Assembly (NCBI RefSeq): GCF_001314875.1
Contig: NZ_LJZS01000010.1
Span: forward strand, 62,001 to 126,000
Source of the DNA: Halomonas sp. HL-48
GTDB lineage: Bacteria > Pseudomonadota > Gammaproteobacteria > Pseudomonadales > Halomonadaceae
Reading direction: 5' to 3'
Length of the DNA: 64,000 nucleotides
In this document: positions 49,090 through 57,015 of the stretch, piece by piece
Position numbering within the stretch: the first letter of the stretch is position 1
Layout of the letters: each line of letters starts with the position of its first letter
Position numbers and translations under genes: made by a program
The notes under the pieces: generated by a model
The model's input: the letters and a program-made list of their open reading frames with translations, nothing else
The model's database searches: none
What the model was told of the DNA's origin: nothing

Positions 49090-49263
49090 ATGGCGTTTAC
49101 CGCGACTGATCCGATCAAGATGATATTTGCGGTCATTTTACCGCCCCTCGGCGTATTCTTTGAGGTCGGTTTTAAAGGACATTTCTGGCTGAACATCATC
49201 CTGACGCTATTTGGCTTTGTGCCGGGCATCATTCACGCGTTCTACGTGATACTGAAACACTAG
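49090..49263 (+). CDS. YqaE/Pmp3 family small membrane protein (57 aa)
   Basis: MAFTATDPIKMIFAVILPPLGVFFEVGFKGHFWLNIILTLFGFVPGIIHAFYVILKH; RBS ggaggc; missed by the ORF-track length cutoff. Confidence 0.92.
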   Translation: MAFTATDPIKMIFAVILPPLGVFFEVGFKGHFWLNIILTLFGFVPGIIHAFYVILKH

Positions 49264-49284
49264 CCGACAACGGCGACCAAGACA

Positions 49285-49314
49285 CCGCCTGAGCTTCACT
49301 CAGGCGGTTTTTTT
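49285..49314 (+). terminator. Rho-independent terminator
   Basis: CCGCCTGAG-CTTCA-CTCAGGCGG TTTTTTT. Confidence 0.9.
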
Positions 49315-49325
49315 ATGCTCAGCGC

Positions 49326-49802
49326 TTATACCGCGTGGCGACGCTGGTGCAGCGCATGAACCTTGTCGTCCCAGCCTGCCACCGGGCCCGCCACTGGAAG
49401 CCCGGGCACGATGTGCTGAATGGGCAGGGTGGCCACCGGCGGCGGCGCCACGCCCAGGTCGGCAAGCCAACGGCTCAACTGCTCTGACGAACTGGCGTAG
49501 ACAATACGCCCAAGCCCCACCCAACCGTGGGCCGCTGCACACATCGGGCAGTGCTCGCCGGACGTATAGACAGTCGCCCTCGCCCGGGCCTCCGGCGTCA
49601 TATGCTGGGCCGCCCAGCGGGCCAGGGCAAACTCAGGGTGCTGGGTGGAATCGCCGCCGGCAATCCGGTTGCGGTCCTCCGCCAGCACCTCGCCGTCACC
49701 GCTGACCAGCACGCTGCCAAAGGGCTCATCCCCCGCGTCAAGGGCTTCTTCGGCCAGCGCCACGGCACGGGCGATGTGGGCGGTTTCCTGATCATCCAGC
49801 AT
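49326..49802 (-). CDS. Nucleoside deaminase (CDA/tRNA adenosine deaminase-like)
   Basis: HPEFALARW (HxE-type), EHCPMCAAAHGWVGLGRIVYASSSEQL. Confidence 0.9.
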   Translation of the reverse strand: MLDDQETAHIARAVALAEEALDAGDEPFGSVLVSGDGEVLAEDRNRIAGGDSTQHPEFALARWAAQHMTPEARARATVYTSGEHCPMCAAAHGWVGLGRIVYASSSEQLSRWLADLGVAPPPVATLPIQHIVPGLPVAGPVAGWDDKVHALHQRRHAV

Positions 49803-49979
49803 ATATCCTCCTGATTGTGATGGTGCTTCAGCATTCTTCTATTGTGGCATAGCCATGGCGTCGCGCGCCCGCCCACCACCGACGCCAGGCATCGAGAATC
49901 GCCCATTGAAAATCGGCGCGATACCGAGCAACCTCCACCTGACGCCTTCCCCAGGTGTTTCCCTCGAACCGGAGCCCCC

Positions 49980-50195
49980 ATGCACACGATCAACCCCAGC
50001 AAATTGCATCACAGCAAATGGACCGCCGTGACGCCACGCGATAAAGAGAAACACTTCATCGTCACCCAGCTACTGCGCGACGAAGAAGACAATGTCGTGG
50101 ACGTCGTGATCGAGGCCGTTCACTCCCATCGCGAAACGGTGCTCCCCTGGCAGCGCTTGAAAGACGACAGCGTATGGAAAATGGGTTGGCAATAG
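49980..50195 (+). CDS. TIGR02450-type Trp-rich small protein
   Basis: MHTINPSKLHHSKWTAVTPRDKEKHFIVTQLLRDEEDNVVDVVIEAVHSHRETVLPWQRLKDDSVWKMGWQ. Confidence 0.8.
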   Translation: MHTINPSKLHHSKWTAVTPRDKEKHFIVTQLLRDEEDNVVDVVIEAVHSHRETVLPWQRLKDDSVWKMGWQ

Positions 50196-50415
50196 CTGTC
50201 GACCGTCAGGCGACCCTAGAAAATAAACGGGAAAGGCTTTGACACATCCGCTGATCCGTGACACTGTGTGCTCAGTGGTTAGCAAGCAGCATGGTTTCAG
50301 AAGTGTACGATCTATTTCGGCAGCCTGACATTGTATTCCTTGTTTCACCCGCTACTTCAATCTGGGTAATACCAGGAACTTAATTAAGGCGCTTTTGCGC
50401 GAAAGGATCTACATC

Positions 50416-50622
50416 ATGGCAACTGGCACAGTTAAATGGTTTAACGACACTAAAGGCTTCGGTTTCATCGCTCCTTCTGACGGCGGCGACGACCTCTTTG
50501 CCCACTTCTCTGAGATTCAAGCCGACGGCTTCAAATCTCTGCAGGAAGGCGCTAGCGTCTCTTTTGACGTTACCCAAGGCAAGAAAGGCCTACAAGCTTC
50601 AAACATCAAGCAAACTTCCTAA
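50416..50622 (+). CDS. Cold-shock protein (CspA family)
   Basis: [65 protein letters not shown]. Confidence 0.96.
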   Translation: MATGTVKWFNDTKGFGFIAPSDGGDDLFAHFSEIQADGFKSLQEGASVSFDVTQGKKGLQASNIKQTS

Positions 50623-50662
50623 CATCCGTTAGCAGTTTGCTCGAACCCTCCGGGGTTCGAAT

Positions 50663-50690
50663 AACAAGGCCCGCTCAAGCGGGCCTTGTT
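50663..50690. terminator. Strong hairpin terminator
   Basis: AACAAGGCCCGC-TCAA-GCGGGCCTTGTT. Confidence 0.75.
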
Positions 50691-50725
50691 GCGTTTATGG
50701 CCTGCCCATTTTTGTTCACCGCCAG

Positions 50726-51589
50726 CTAGACGCGCTCCCACCGCACGATACGCACATCCACCGTTACCGTTATGGCCTTGAGCTGCGCTGCCTTCTCACG
50801 CCCCTCTGCGGACGCCCGATAAAAATGCGGCGTCATCACCAGCAGATCCGCAACGGCTTCCCCATCATCCAGCGTCAACGCATAGCGCAAGGTCTCTGTG
50901 CCGAGGTGCCTGAAGCCCTCCGGTTGTTCAACTGGACTGTCACGCTCAGATCTCAAGCTCGGGTAGATGATATCGCGCAGCTCGCGCAGATGATCCGCCC
51001 CGGCCTCGACCTGCATCAGCAAGCCGCCTGGCTTGAGCACACGGGCAAATTCTCGATGGACCGGAAAGCCAAACATGCACAGCACGCGGTCAAGCGTCCC
51101 GCTCGTCACCGGCAGATTGGCATTACTGCCCACCACCCAGCGACTTTGCGGTGAGGCTTTATCGTCCTGCTTGGCCGCAGCCTGTACCGCCCATTTGGAA
51201 ATATCCAGCCCCATCAGCGCAAGCGACGACGCCTCGGGCACCGCTCTTGCAAGGCCACGCAGGTAATAGCCTTCACCGCAGCCGGCATCCAGGCAGCAAA
51301 GCGGTGCGTCACCTTCTTCCCGCGGCGCGTGGCTGAAAACCGCCGTGCTGACTGCGTCGGCAATCGGCTGATAGTAACCCGCATCGAGAAAACGCTGCCG
51401 CGCCGCCACCATGGCCTTGCTATCGCCGGGATCCGCTGAGCGTTTTTGCTGCACGGGGAGCAGATTGACATAGCCCTGCTTGGCAACGTCAAAGCTATGC
51501 CCAGCAGCACAACGCCAGACGCGGCCGTCCACTTGTAACGGCTCGCCGTCCAACGGGCAGGCCAGCGCCTGAAACGGAGAAATACTCAT
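50726..51589 (-). CDS. rlmA: 23S rRNA (guanine-N1)-methyltransferase RlmA family
   Basis: N-terminal Zn site CPLDGEPLQVDGRVWRCAAGHSFDVAKQGYVNLLPVQQKRSADPGDSKAMVAARQRFLDAGYY. Confidence 0.92.
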   Translation of the reverse strand: MSISPFQALACPLDGEPLQVDGRVWRCAAGHSFDVAKQGYVNLLPVQQKRSADPGDSKAMVAARQRFLDAGYYQPIADAVSTAVFSHAPREEGDAPLCCLDAGCGEGYYLRGLARAVPEASSLALMGLDISKWAVQAAAKQDDKASPQSRWVVGSNANLPVTSGTLDRVLCMFGFPVHREFARVLKPGGLLMQVEAGADHLRELRDIIYPSLRSERDSPVEQPEGFRHLGTETLRYALTLDDGEAVADLLVMTPHFYRASAEGREKAAQLKAITVTVDVRIVRWERV

Positions 51590-51690
51590 GCGATTCGTGC
51601 CTTTCGCCTAGGTAAGAAGAGCCAACACAGCGCAGCATGGTACCGCACCAGCATGGGAAAACCAGCCGGGCTTCACAGAAGATCTTAATT

Positions 51691-51709
51691 GATAACGATT
51701 TGCATTAGT
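51691..51709. promoter_or_regulatory. Putative Fur box upstream of siderophore MFS/ABC operon
   Basis: GATAACGATTTGCATTAGT. Confidence 0.5.
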
Positions 51710-51801
51710 TAATGCGTCATGCAATCATTTTGGTCTCTTTACATACAACACTGGCAAATCTGCAGGTCAATTTGATTGTGTTCCGCACTAAGTGAATTTA
51801 A

Positions 51802-53226
51802 ATGACGAGAACTCCAGCACATGGCAGCAAGGTGCTATTCAGCGTGCTACTAGGCACTTTTACCGTAAGCCTTAACAATAGCGCCCTGAACCTTGCCGTA
51901 GCTGAATTGATGACCACGTTCAATGCCAGCACTACCCAGGTGAGCTGGGTGGTGACCCTTTTTATGATCACCATGGGTATGACCATGCCGCTAACCGGTT
52001 ACTTAGCCGGAAAATTTGGCCGTAAACGTATTTACCTGCTAGGTCTTTTGGGTTTCCTGGCCGGTTCTAGTCTGGGCGCCATGGCTCAAAGTCTAAATGG
52101 TATTATTCTCGCCCGCGGGGTTCAGGGCATAGCAGCCGGACTAATGATTCCGCTGTCGCTATCGCTAATTTTTTCGGCCTATCCCTCTCATCAACGTGGC
52201 AGAGCCAGCGGCATATGGGGAGCTGCCGTTATGATTGCGCCCGCCATTGGGCCAACGGTTGGCGGGCTATTGCTTGAAATTAGTCACTGGCGAGCGCTGT
52301 TTTTAATGAATATCCCTTTTGCACTGCTTGGTCTGCTGTGTGGCTACCGCTATCTAACGACAGAACCCTCCAACCAACCGCGCCGATTTGATATAGCCGG
52401 TTTTACGCTGATTACGCTTGGTCTGGGTGCGGTGCTGTTTTCGCTTAGCTGGGTGGATACCCTCGCCGACCTCTTGCGTTTCCAGATAATCACCCCGCTG
52501 ATAATCGGCGTGTTGGCGCTACTGAGTTTTGTTCATGTTGAGCGGCGTCATCCGACGCCCTTGCTTGACCTGTCACTTTTCACTCATCAAGGCTTCCGTA
52601 TCAGTGTCGTGCTCGCCTGCCTGCAATCCGTTATTCTGTTTGGCTGTATTCTGCTTGTTCCCTTGCGGATGCAGAATGCGCTGGGATTTAGCCCACTAAC
52701 CACAGGCGTGGTGTTTTTGGCCACCGCGCTCGCCGCCGCCGCCTGCTCCCCTGTTGCAGGACAGCTGATTGACCGCTACCCGCCCCAATGGTGCATGAGT
52801 ATCGGGCTGATAGTTACTATTGTGAGTCTGATAGGGCTTGGCATGCTGACGCCAGCCACACCGGTCTGGGTGATTGGCGCCTGGATGGGAATGCGCGGTG
52901 TTGGCCTGGGCTGTGCCTACCTGCCTGCCACCACGGCTGGCATGAAAGATCTGCCTGAATCGAGTGTTGCCCAGGCGTCGGCGATGAACAATATGTCACG
53001 TCGGGTAAGCGCTTCTGTGGGCATTGTTGCCCTGTCGATCTACTACGACATAACAGTCAACGCAGCGCTAAATCAGGGAGCCACCTATACCGAGGCTAGC
53101 GCCTCGAGTCTTCACCAGGCCTTTTTTGCCCTGGCCTGCATCGCCGCGCTCTGCTTACCCCTGGCGTGGCAGTTAGGTCGCGCGATTCAGACCACCCCAG
53201 ATGCCAGGACGATATGCAGTCAGTGA
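51802..53226 (+). CDS. MFS transporter, DHA2/EmrB-QacA type, probable siderophore exporter
   Basis: 14-TMS DHA2 motifs (NNSALNLAVAELMTTFNASTTQVSWVVTLFMITMGMTMPLTGYLAGKFGRKRIYLLG); operon context. Confidence 0.88.
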   Translation: MTRTPAHGSKVLFSVLLGTFTVSLNNSALNLAVAELMTTFNASTTQVSWVVTLFMITMGMTMPLTGYLAGKFGRKRIYLLGLLGFLAGSSLGAMAQSLNGIILARGVQGIAAGLMIPLSLSLIFSAYPSHQRGRASGIWGAAVMIAPAIGPTVGGLLLEISHWRALFLMNIPFALLGLLCGYRYLTTEPSNQPRRFDIAGFTLITLGLGAVLFSLSWVDTLADLLRFQIITPLIIGVLALLSFVHVERRHPTPLLDLSLFTHQGFRISVVLACLQSVILFGCILLVPLRMQNALGFSPLTTGVVFLATALAAAACSPVAGQLIDRYPPQWCMSIGLIVTIVSLIGLGMLTPATPVWVIGAWMGMRGVGLGCAYLPATTAGMKDLPESSVAQASAMNNMSRRVSASVGIVALSIYYDITVNAALNQGATYTEASASSLHQAFFALACIAALCLPLAWQLGRAIQTTPDARTICSQ

Positions 53227-54212
53227 TCTTACCTCGACTCATCATGAGCATTCTCGCCTCAGCACTTATGGTGACCGGCATACTCTCTACAGCGACGAGC
53301 GCGGCAGCCAGTGCCGATAACGCCGAAACGGTTTCGCGCAGCACGCCAACACGCATCGTCACGCTTTACCAGGGCGCCACCGACAGCGCTATTGCTCTTG
53401 GGCTGACGCCCATAGGCGTGGTCGATTCCTGGCTGGAAAAGCCCATGTACCGCTATCTGCGCGACGCGCTGTCGGGCGTTGAGCATGTGGGACTGGAAAC
53501 CCAGCCAAACCTGGAAAAGATTGCTTGGCTTGATCCAGACCTTGTCATTGCCAGCGACTTTCGCCATGCGCGGATAGCACCGCTACTGGAAGCCATCGCC
53601 CCTACGGTCTCAGCCTCCACGGTGTTTAACTTCAAGACCACGCTGAACATGGTGGCCAAGGCTACTGGCCGCAAAACGCAGGCAAATGAGCTGCTTGAGC
53701 AATGGGACAATCGTGTCGCCGACTTTCGCCAGCAGATCGCCGCCAAATTGAGCAGCGAATGGCCGCAAAAAGTGGCTGTCGTCCGCTTCAAGAGTGACCA
53801 CGTGCGTATCTATACCAGCGGTTTTGCGGGTTCGATCCTTGATGAACTGGGTTTTGAGCAACCCGATACACTGCAAAGCCAGAGCTGGGGAATGAAGCTT
53901 TCCAGCACTGAAAACATTCCGGTACTAGATGCCGATGCCCTCTTTATCCTGCTTGAGCCAGATGACCCCGCTATTGCAGATAATTACCAGCACTGGGCTT
54001 CCCACCCTCTTTGGCAACAGCTGTCAGCGGTACAAAGCGGGCACGTATTTGAAGTGGATCCGGTCAGTTGGATGATGGGCGGCGGCATACTGGCGGCCAA
54101 CGCCATGCTGGATGATCTGTATACCCATTATGGGCTGTTGCAACCCGAAGCGGCGCCGCATCGGTTTTGCCTGCCTCACGCCAGTGGCCGTGGGGAGCCT
54201 ACTTCATGCTAA
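53214..54212 (+). CDS. Iron-siderophore ABC transporter substrate-binding protein
   Basis: Signal peptide; TRIVTLYQGATDSAIALGLTPIGVVDSWLEKP; LDPDLVIASDF; overlaps the next ORF. Confidence 0.9.
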   Translation: MQSVILPRLIMSILASALMVTGILSTATSAAASADNAETVSRSTPTRIVTLYQGATDSAIALGLTPIGVVDSWLEKPMYRYLRDALSGVEHVGLETQPNLEKIAWLDPDLVIASDFRHARIAPLLEAIAPTVSASTVFNFKTTLNMVAKATGRKTQANELLEQWDNRVADFRQQIAAKLSSEWPQKVAVVRFKSDHVRIYTSGFAGSILDELGFEQPDTLQSQSWGMKLSSTENIPVLDADALFILLEPDDPAIADNYQHWASHPLWQQLSAVQSGHVFEVDPVSWMMGGGILAANAMLDDLYTHYGLLQPEAAPHRFCLPHASGRGEPTSC

Positions 54213-55210
54213 ACAGTATTGCCGCAAAAAGTATTGGCCTTTTCATCGGCGCACTGGTGGCGCTGGGCGCCTTTTTCGCCAGCGTGATGTTAGGCACAAC
54301 GGAGATCGCCTTCTCCTCTCTGTATGGTTCCCTCGCCCATTTCGACCCAACCAATATCGCCCACATCATCCTTCTGACCGAACGCCTTCCTCGGGCGGTG
54401 ATTGCCGCGCTGGTGGGCGCCAGCCTGGCCATTGCCGGCGCGCTGATGCAGACCATGACGCGCAACCCGCTGGCATCGCCAGGCATTTTAGGTATCAACG
54501 CAGGCGCGATGTTTTTTGTGGTGGTAGCGGTTGCGTTATTGCCGCTGCACACCCCCGCGCACTACGTCTGGGCCGCGCTTTTGGGCGCGCTGGTCGCAGC
54601 CGTTCTGGTGATGGTACTTAGCCGTGGTCGCCATGGCGAGCTCTCCCCCCTACGGGTTGTACTGGCAGGCGTTGCCGTCACGGCGATGTTCGTATCGTTC
54701 AGCCAGGGGCTGCTGGTGATTGACCAGCAAAGCTTTGAAAGCGTTCTTCAGTGGCTGGCGGGGTCGGTATCGGGGCGTGAACTTTCCGTCGTCATGCCTC
54801 TGCTGCCGCTCTTTGGCGGGGCACTTTTGCTCTGCGCGCTGCTGGTACGCCACGCCAATGCGCTGCTGCTTGGCGATGACATGGCCACCGGGCTTGGCAT
54901 GCAGGCCACCACCATCAAGCTACTTTTGGGGCTAATCGTGATTGTGCTGGCGGGTAGCTCCGTGGCCCTGGCGGGCATGATCGGCTTTGTGGGTTTGATT
55001 GTGCCACATATGGCGCGTGGGCTGTTTGGCATCGACCACCGCTGGCTGCTGCCCGCCTGCGCCTTGCTGGGCGCCTGTTTGTTGCTGCTGGCCGACTTGG
55101 CCTCGCGGTTTTTAATGCCGCCCCAGGAGATTCCGGTCGGTGTGATGACGGCGCTGATTGGCACCCCCTTCTTTATTTACTTAGCACGACGCAAGATGGT
55201 CGCCCAATGA
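54206..55210 (+). CDS. FecCD family iron-siderophore permease
   Basis: ERLPRAVIAALVGASLAIAGALMQTMTRNPLASPGILGINAGA. Confidence 0.94.
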   Translation: MLNSIAAKSIGLFIGALVALGAFFASVMLGTTEIAFSSLYGSLAHFDPTNIAHIILLTERLPRAVIAALVGASLAIAGALMQTMTRNPLASPGILGINAGAMFFVVVAVALLPLHTPAHYVWAALLGALVAAVLVMVLSRGRHGELSPLRVVLAGVAVTAMFVSFSQGLLVIDQQSFESVLQWLAGSVSGRELSVVMPLLPLFGGALLLCALLVRHANALLLGDDMATGLGMQATTIKLLLGLIVIVLAGSSVALAGMIGFVGLIVPHMARGLFGIDHRWLLPACALLGACLLLLADLASRFLMPPQEIPVGVMTALIGTPFFIYLARRKMVAQ

Positions 55211-56247
55211 GAACAAGTGCAGCGTTAATCCACAGCAGCGCAATAAAAAACGCAAGTAATCGCTTACTTAGAAGACTGCTGCTACTAGGTCTTCTATTAG
55301 TGGCCAGCGCTACGCTGTCGCTGTGTTTAGGCAGTTTTTCCACGTCGTTTACGCAGGTGCTGCGTGCTTTGGCAGCGCCGCAAAGTAGCGATATCGCCTT
55401 TATTATCTGGGAACTACGTCTTCCGCGCATCGTACTGGCGATACTGGTCGGCGCTGCCCTGGCAATAGCCGGGGCGATTCTGCAGAGCATTGTGCGCAAT
55501 CCGTTGGCGTCTCCCGATGTCATTGGCATTACCAGCGGCGCCGCGTTTGCAGCAGTGCTATTTCTGGCGATGCTGAGTACCACACTGACTATTCACTGGC
55601 TGCCCGTTGCGGCCATGCTCGGAGCGCTGGTTTCGGCATTGTTGGTCATCAGCTTGACCTGGAAAAATGGCATTAGCCCATCACGCATGGTACTGGTCGG
55701 CATTGGCCTGGCAGCGGCCATGAGCTCTGGCACCACGCTGCTGATAGTGATCAGCGATGACGCTGCTGCCATGACGGCCTATGTATGGCTGACCGGCAGT
55801 CTTTACGCGGCCCAATGGGACGATGTACGTGGTCTATTGCCATGGCTATTAGTGGCGATGCCAGTCAGCTTAGCCTTCACTCGTCATGCCGATGCCATGG
55901 CGCTGGGCGATAGCGTTGCCGAAGGTCTGGGCGTGGCTATTCTACGCAGCCGGTTGGCGCTGCTGGCCTGCAGCGTGGCCCTGGCCGGGGCCGCCGTGGC
56001 GTTTGCCGGTGGCTTAAGCTTTGTGGGCCTGATTGCCCCTCATCTGGCAGCCAGATTGGTAGGCCGCAATCTGGCACGACTGGTGCCAGCCTCAGCGCTG
56101 GTCGGCGCCTTGATAGTGCTTTACGCCGACCTTCTGGGCCGAGTGGCCTTTTTACCCAAAGACCTTCCTGCAGGCATCTTCGTTGCCGGGATAGGCGCGC
56201 CCTTCTTCGTGTATCTGTTACACAGAACGCGCTACCGACAGCGTTAA
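55207..56247 (+). CDS. FecCD family iron-siderophore permease
   Basis: LRLPRIVLAILVGAALAIAGAILQSIVRNPLASPDVIGITSGA; ATGA overlap with previous gene. Confidence 0.94.
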   Translation: MRTSAALIHSSAIKNASNRLLRRLLLLGLLLVASATLSLCLGSFSTSFTQVLRALAAPQSSDIAFIIWELRLPRIVLAILVGAALAIAGAILQSIVRNPLASPDVIGITSGAAFAAVLFLAMLSTTLTIHWLPVAAMLGALVSALLVISLTWKNGISPSRMVLVGIGLAAAMSSGTTLLIVISDDAAAMTAYVWLTGSLYAAQWDDVRGLLPWLLVAMPVSLAFTRHADAMALGDSVAEGLGVAILRSRLALLACSVALAGAAVAFAGGLSFVGLIAPHLAARLVGRNLARLVPASALVGALIVLYADLLGRVAFLPKDLPAGIFVAGIGAPFFVYLLHRTRYRQR

Positions 56248-56289
56248 ACGTCCAAGACAGGTTTATTGAACTTTTCAAACGGGAAAGAC

Positions 56290-56913
56290 ATGTTTCATAT
56301 CGAACCCCGCAAGGTCACACTGAGTGCCGAACAGCGCTCTCGCTACCGGCATATTGCCACATCCACCTTGGGTCACTTCACCGACTTTGGCGCCATCACT
56401 TCGCTGCCACCCCTTCAACGCCCTGCGCGCCTGTTAGGCACAGCCTTGACGGTCAGAATTCCCTACGTGGATGGCAGCATTATCCACGAGGCGCTAAAAA
56501 TGGCATGCCCTGGAGACGTGCTGGTGATTGATGTCTCCGGCGACCACCAACGCGCCTGCTGGGGAGAGTTTCGCGCCTATGCGGCGCTACGCAAACAACT
56601 GGCAGGCGTGGTAACCAATGGCGCGGTCACCGACTGGGACGCATTGACCCAGTTAACGCTGCCGACATACGCACGCGCCGCAAGCCCGCTGACTACCCGG
56701 GCCCTGGAACTGGAAGGAGAGCTCAATACTCCCGTCGCTATCGAGGGTGTCACCATCAATCCCGGTGATCTGGTCGTGGGCGATGACGATGGATTGTTTA
56801 TCATTCCTCCCCATAGGGCTGACGTGCTGGCAGGTGCAGCGGAGGCCAAGCAGGCTCAGGAGGAAGAGAAGCGCCGTGCGCTGAAGGCGGAGTTTCCTGA
56901 ATGGTTTCGCTGA
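56290..56913 (+). CDS. RraA family protein (HMG/CHA aldolase/RraA-like fold)
   Basis: GTALTVRIPYVDGSIIHEALKMACPGDVLVIDVSGDHQRACWGEFRAYAALRKQLAGVVTNGAVTDWDAL...INPGDLVVGDDDGLFIIP. Confidence 0.85.
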   Translation: MFHIEPRKVTLSAEQRSRYRHIATSTLGHFTDFGAITSLPPLQRPARLLGTALTVRIPYVDGSIIHEALKMACPGDVLVIDVSGDHQRACWGEFRAYAALRKQLAGVVTNGAVTDWDALTQLTLPTYARAASPLTTRALELEGELNTPVAIEGVTINPGDLVVGDDDGLFIIPPHRADVLAGAAEAKQAQEEEKRRALKAEFPEWFR

Positions 56914-56975
56914 CTGGTTTTAATGACTCGTTTACCCCCCTTTCGCCTAGAACGCTTTACTGAATATCAGGGCAG

Positions 56976-57007
56976 TAAAAAAACCGCCCGATATTGATCG
57001 GGCGGTT
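56976..57007 (-). terminator. Rho-independent terminator of the minus-strand siderophore operon
   Basis: AACCGCCCGAT-attg-ATCGGGCGGTT flanked by an A-run on plus = U-tract on minus. Confidence 0.85.
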
Positions 57008-57015
57008 AATCGATC

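Noticed and set aside
46725-57007. Similar GC-rich ATCGGGCGG hairpins at 46.73 and 56.98 kb as a dispersed repeat family
   Set aside because: Both fit ordinary terminators between convergent genes; similarity is limited to the short stem.
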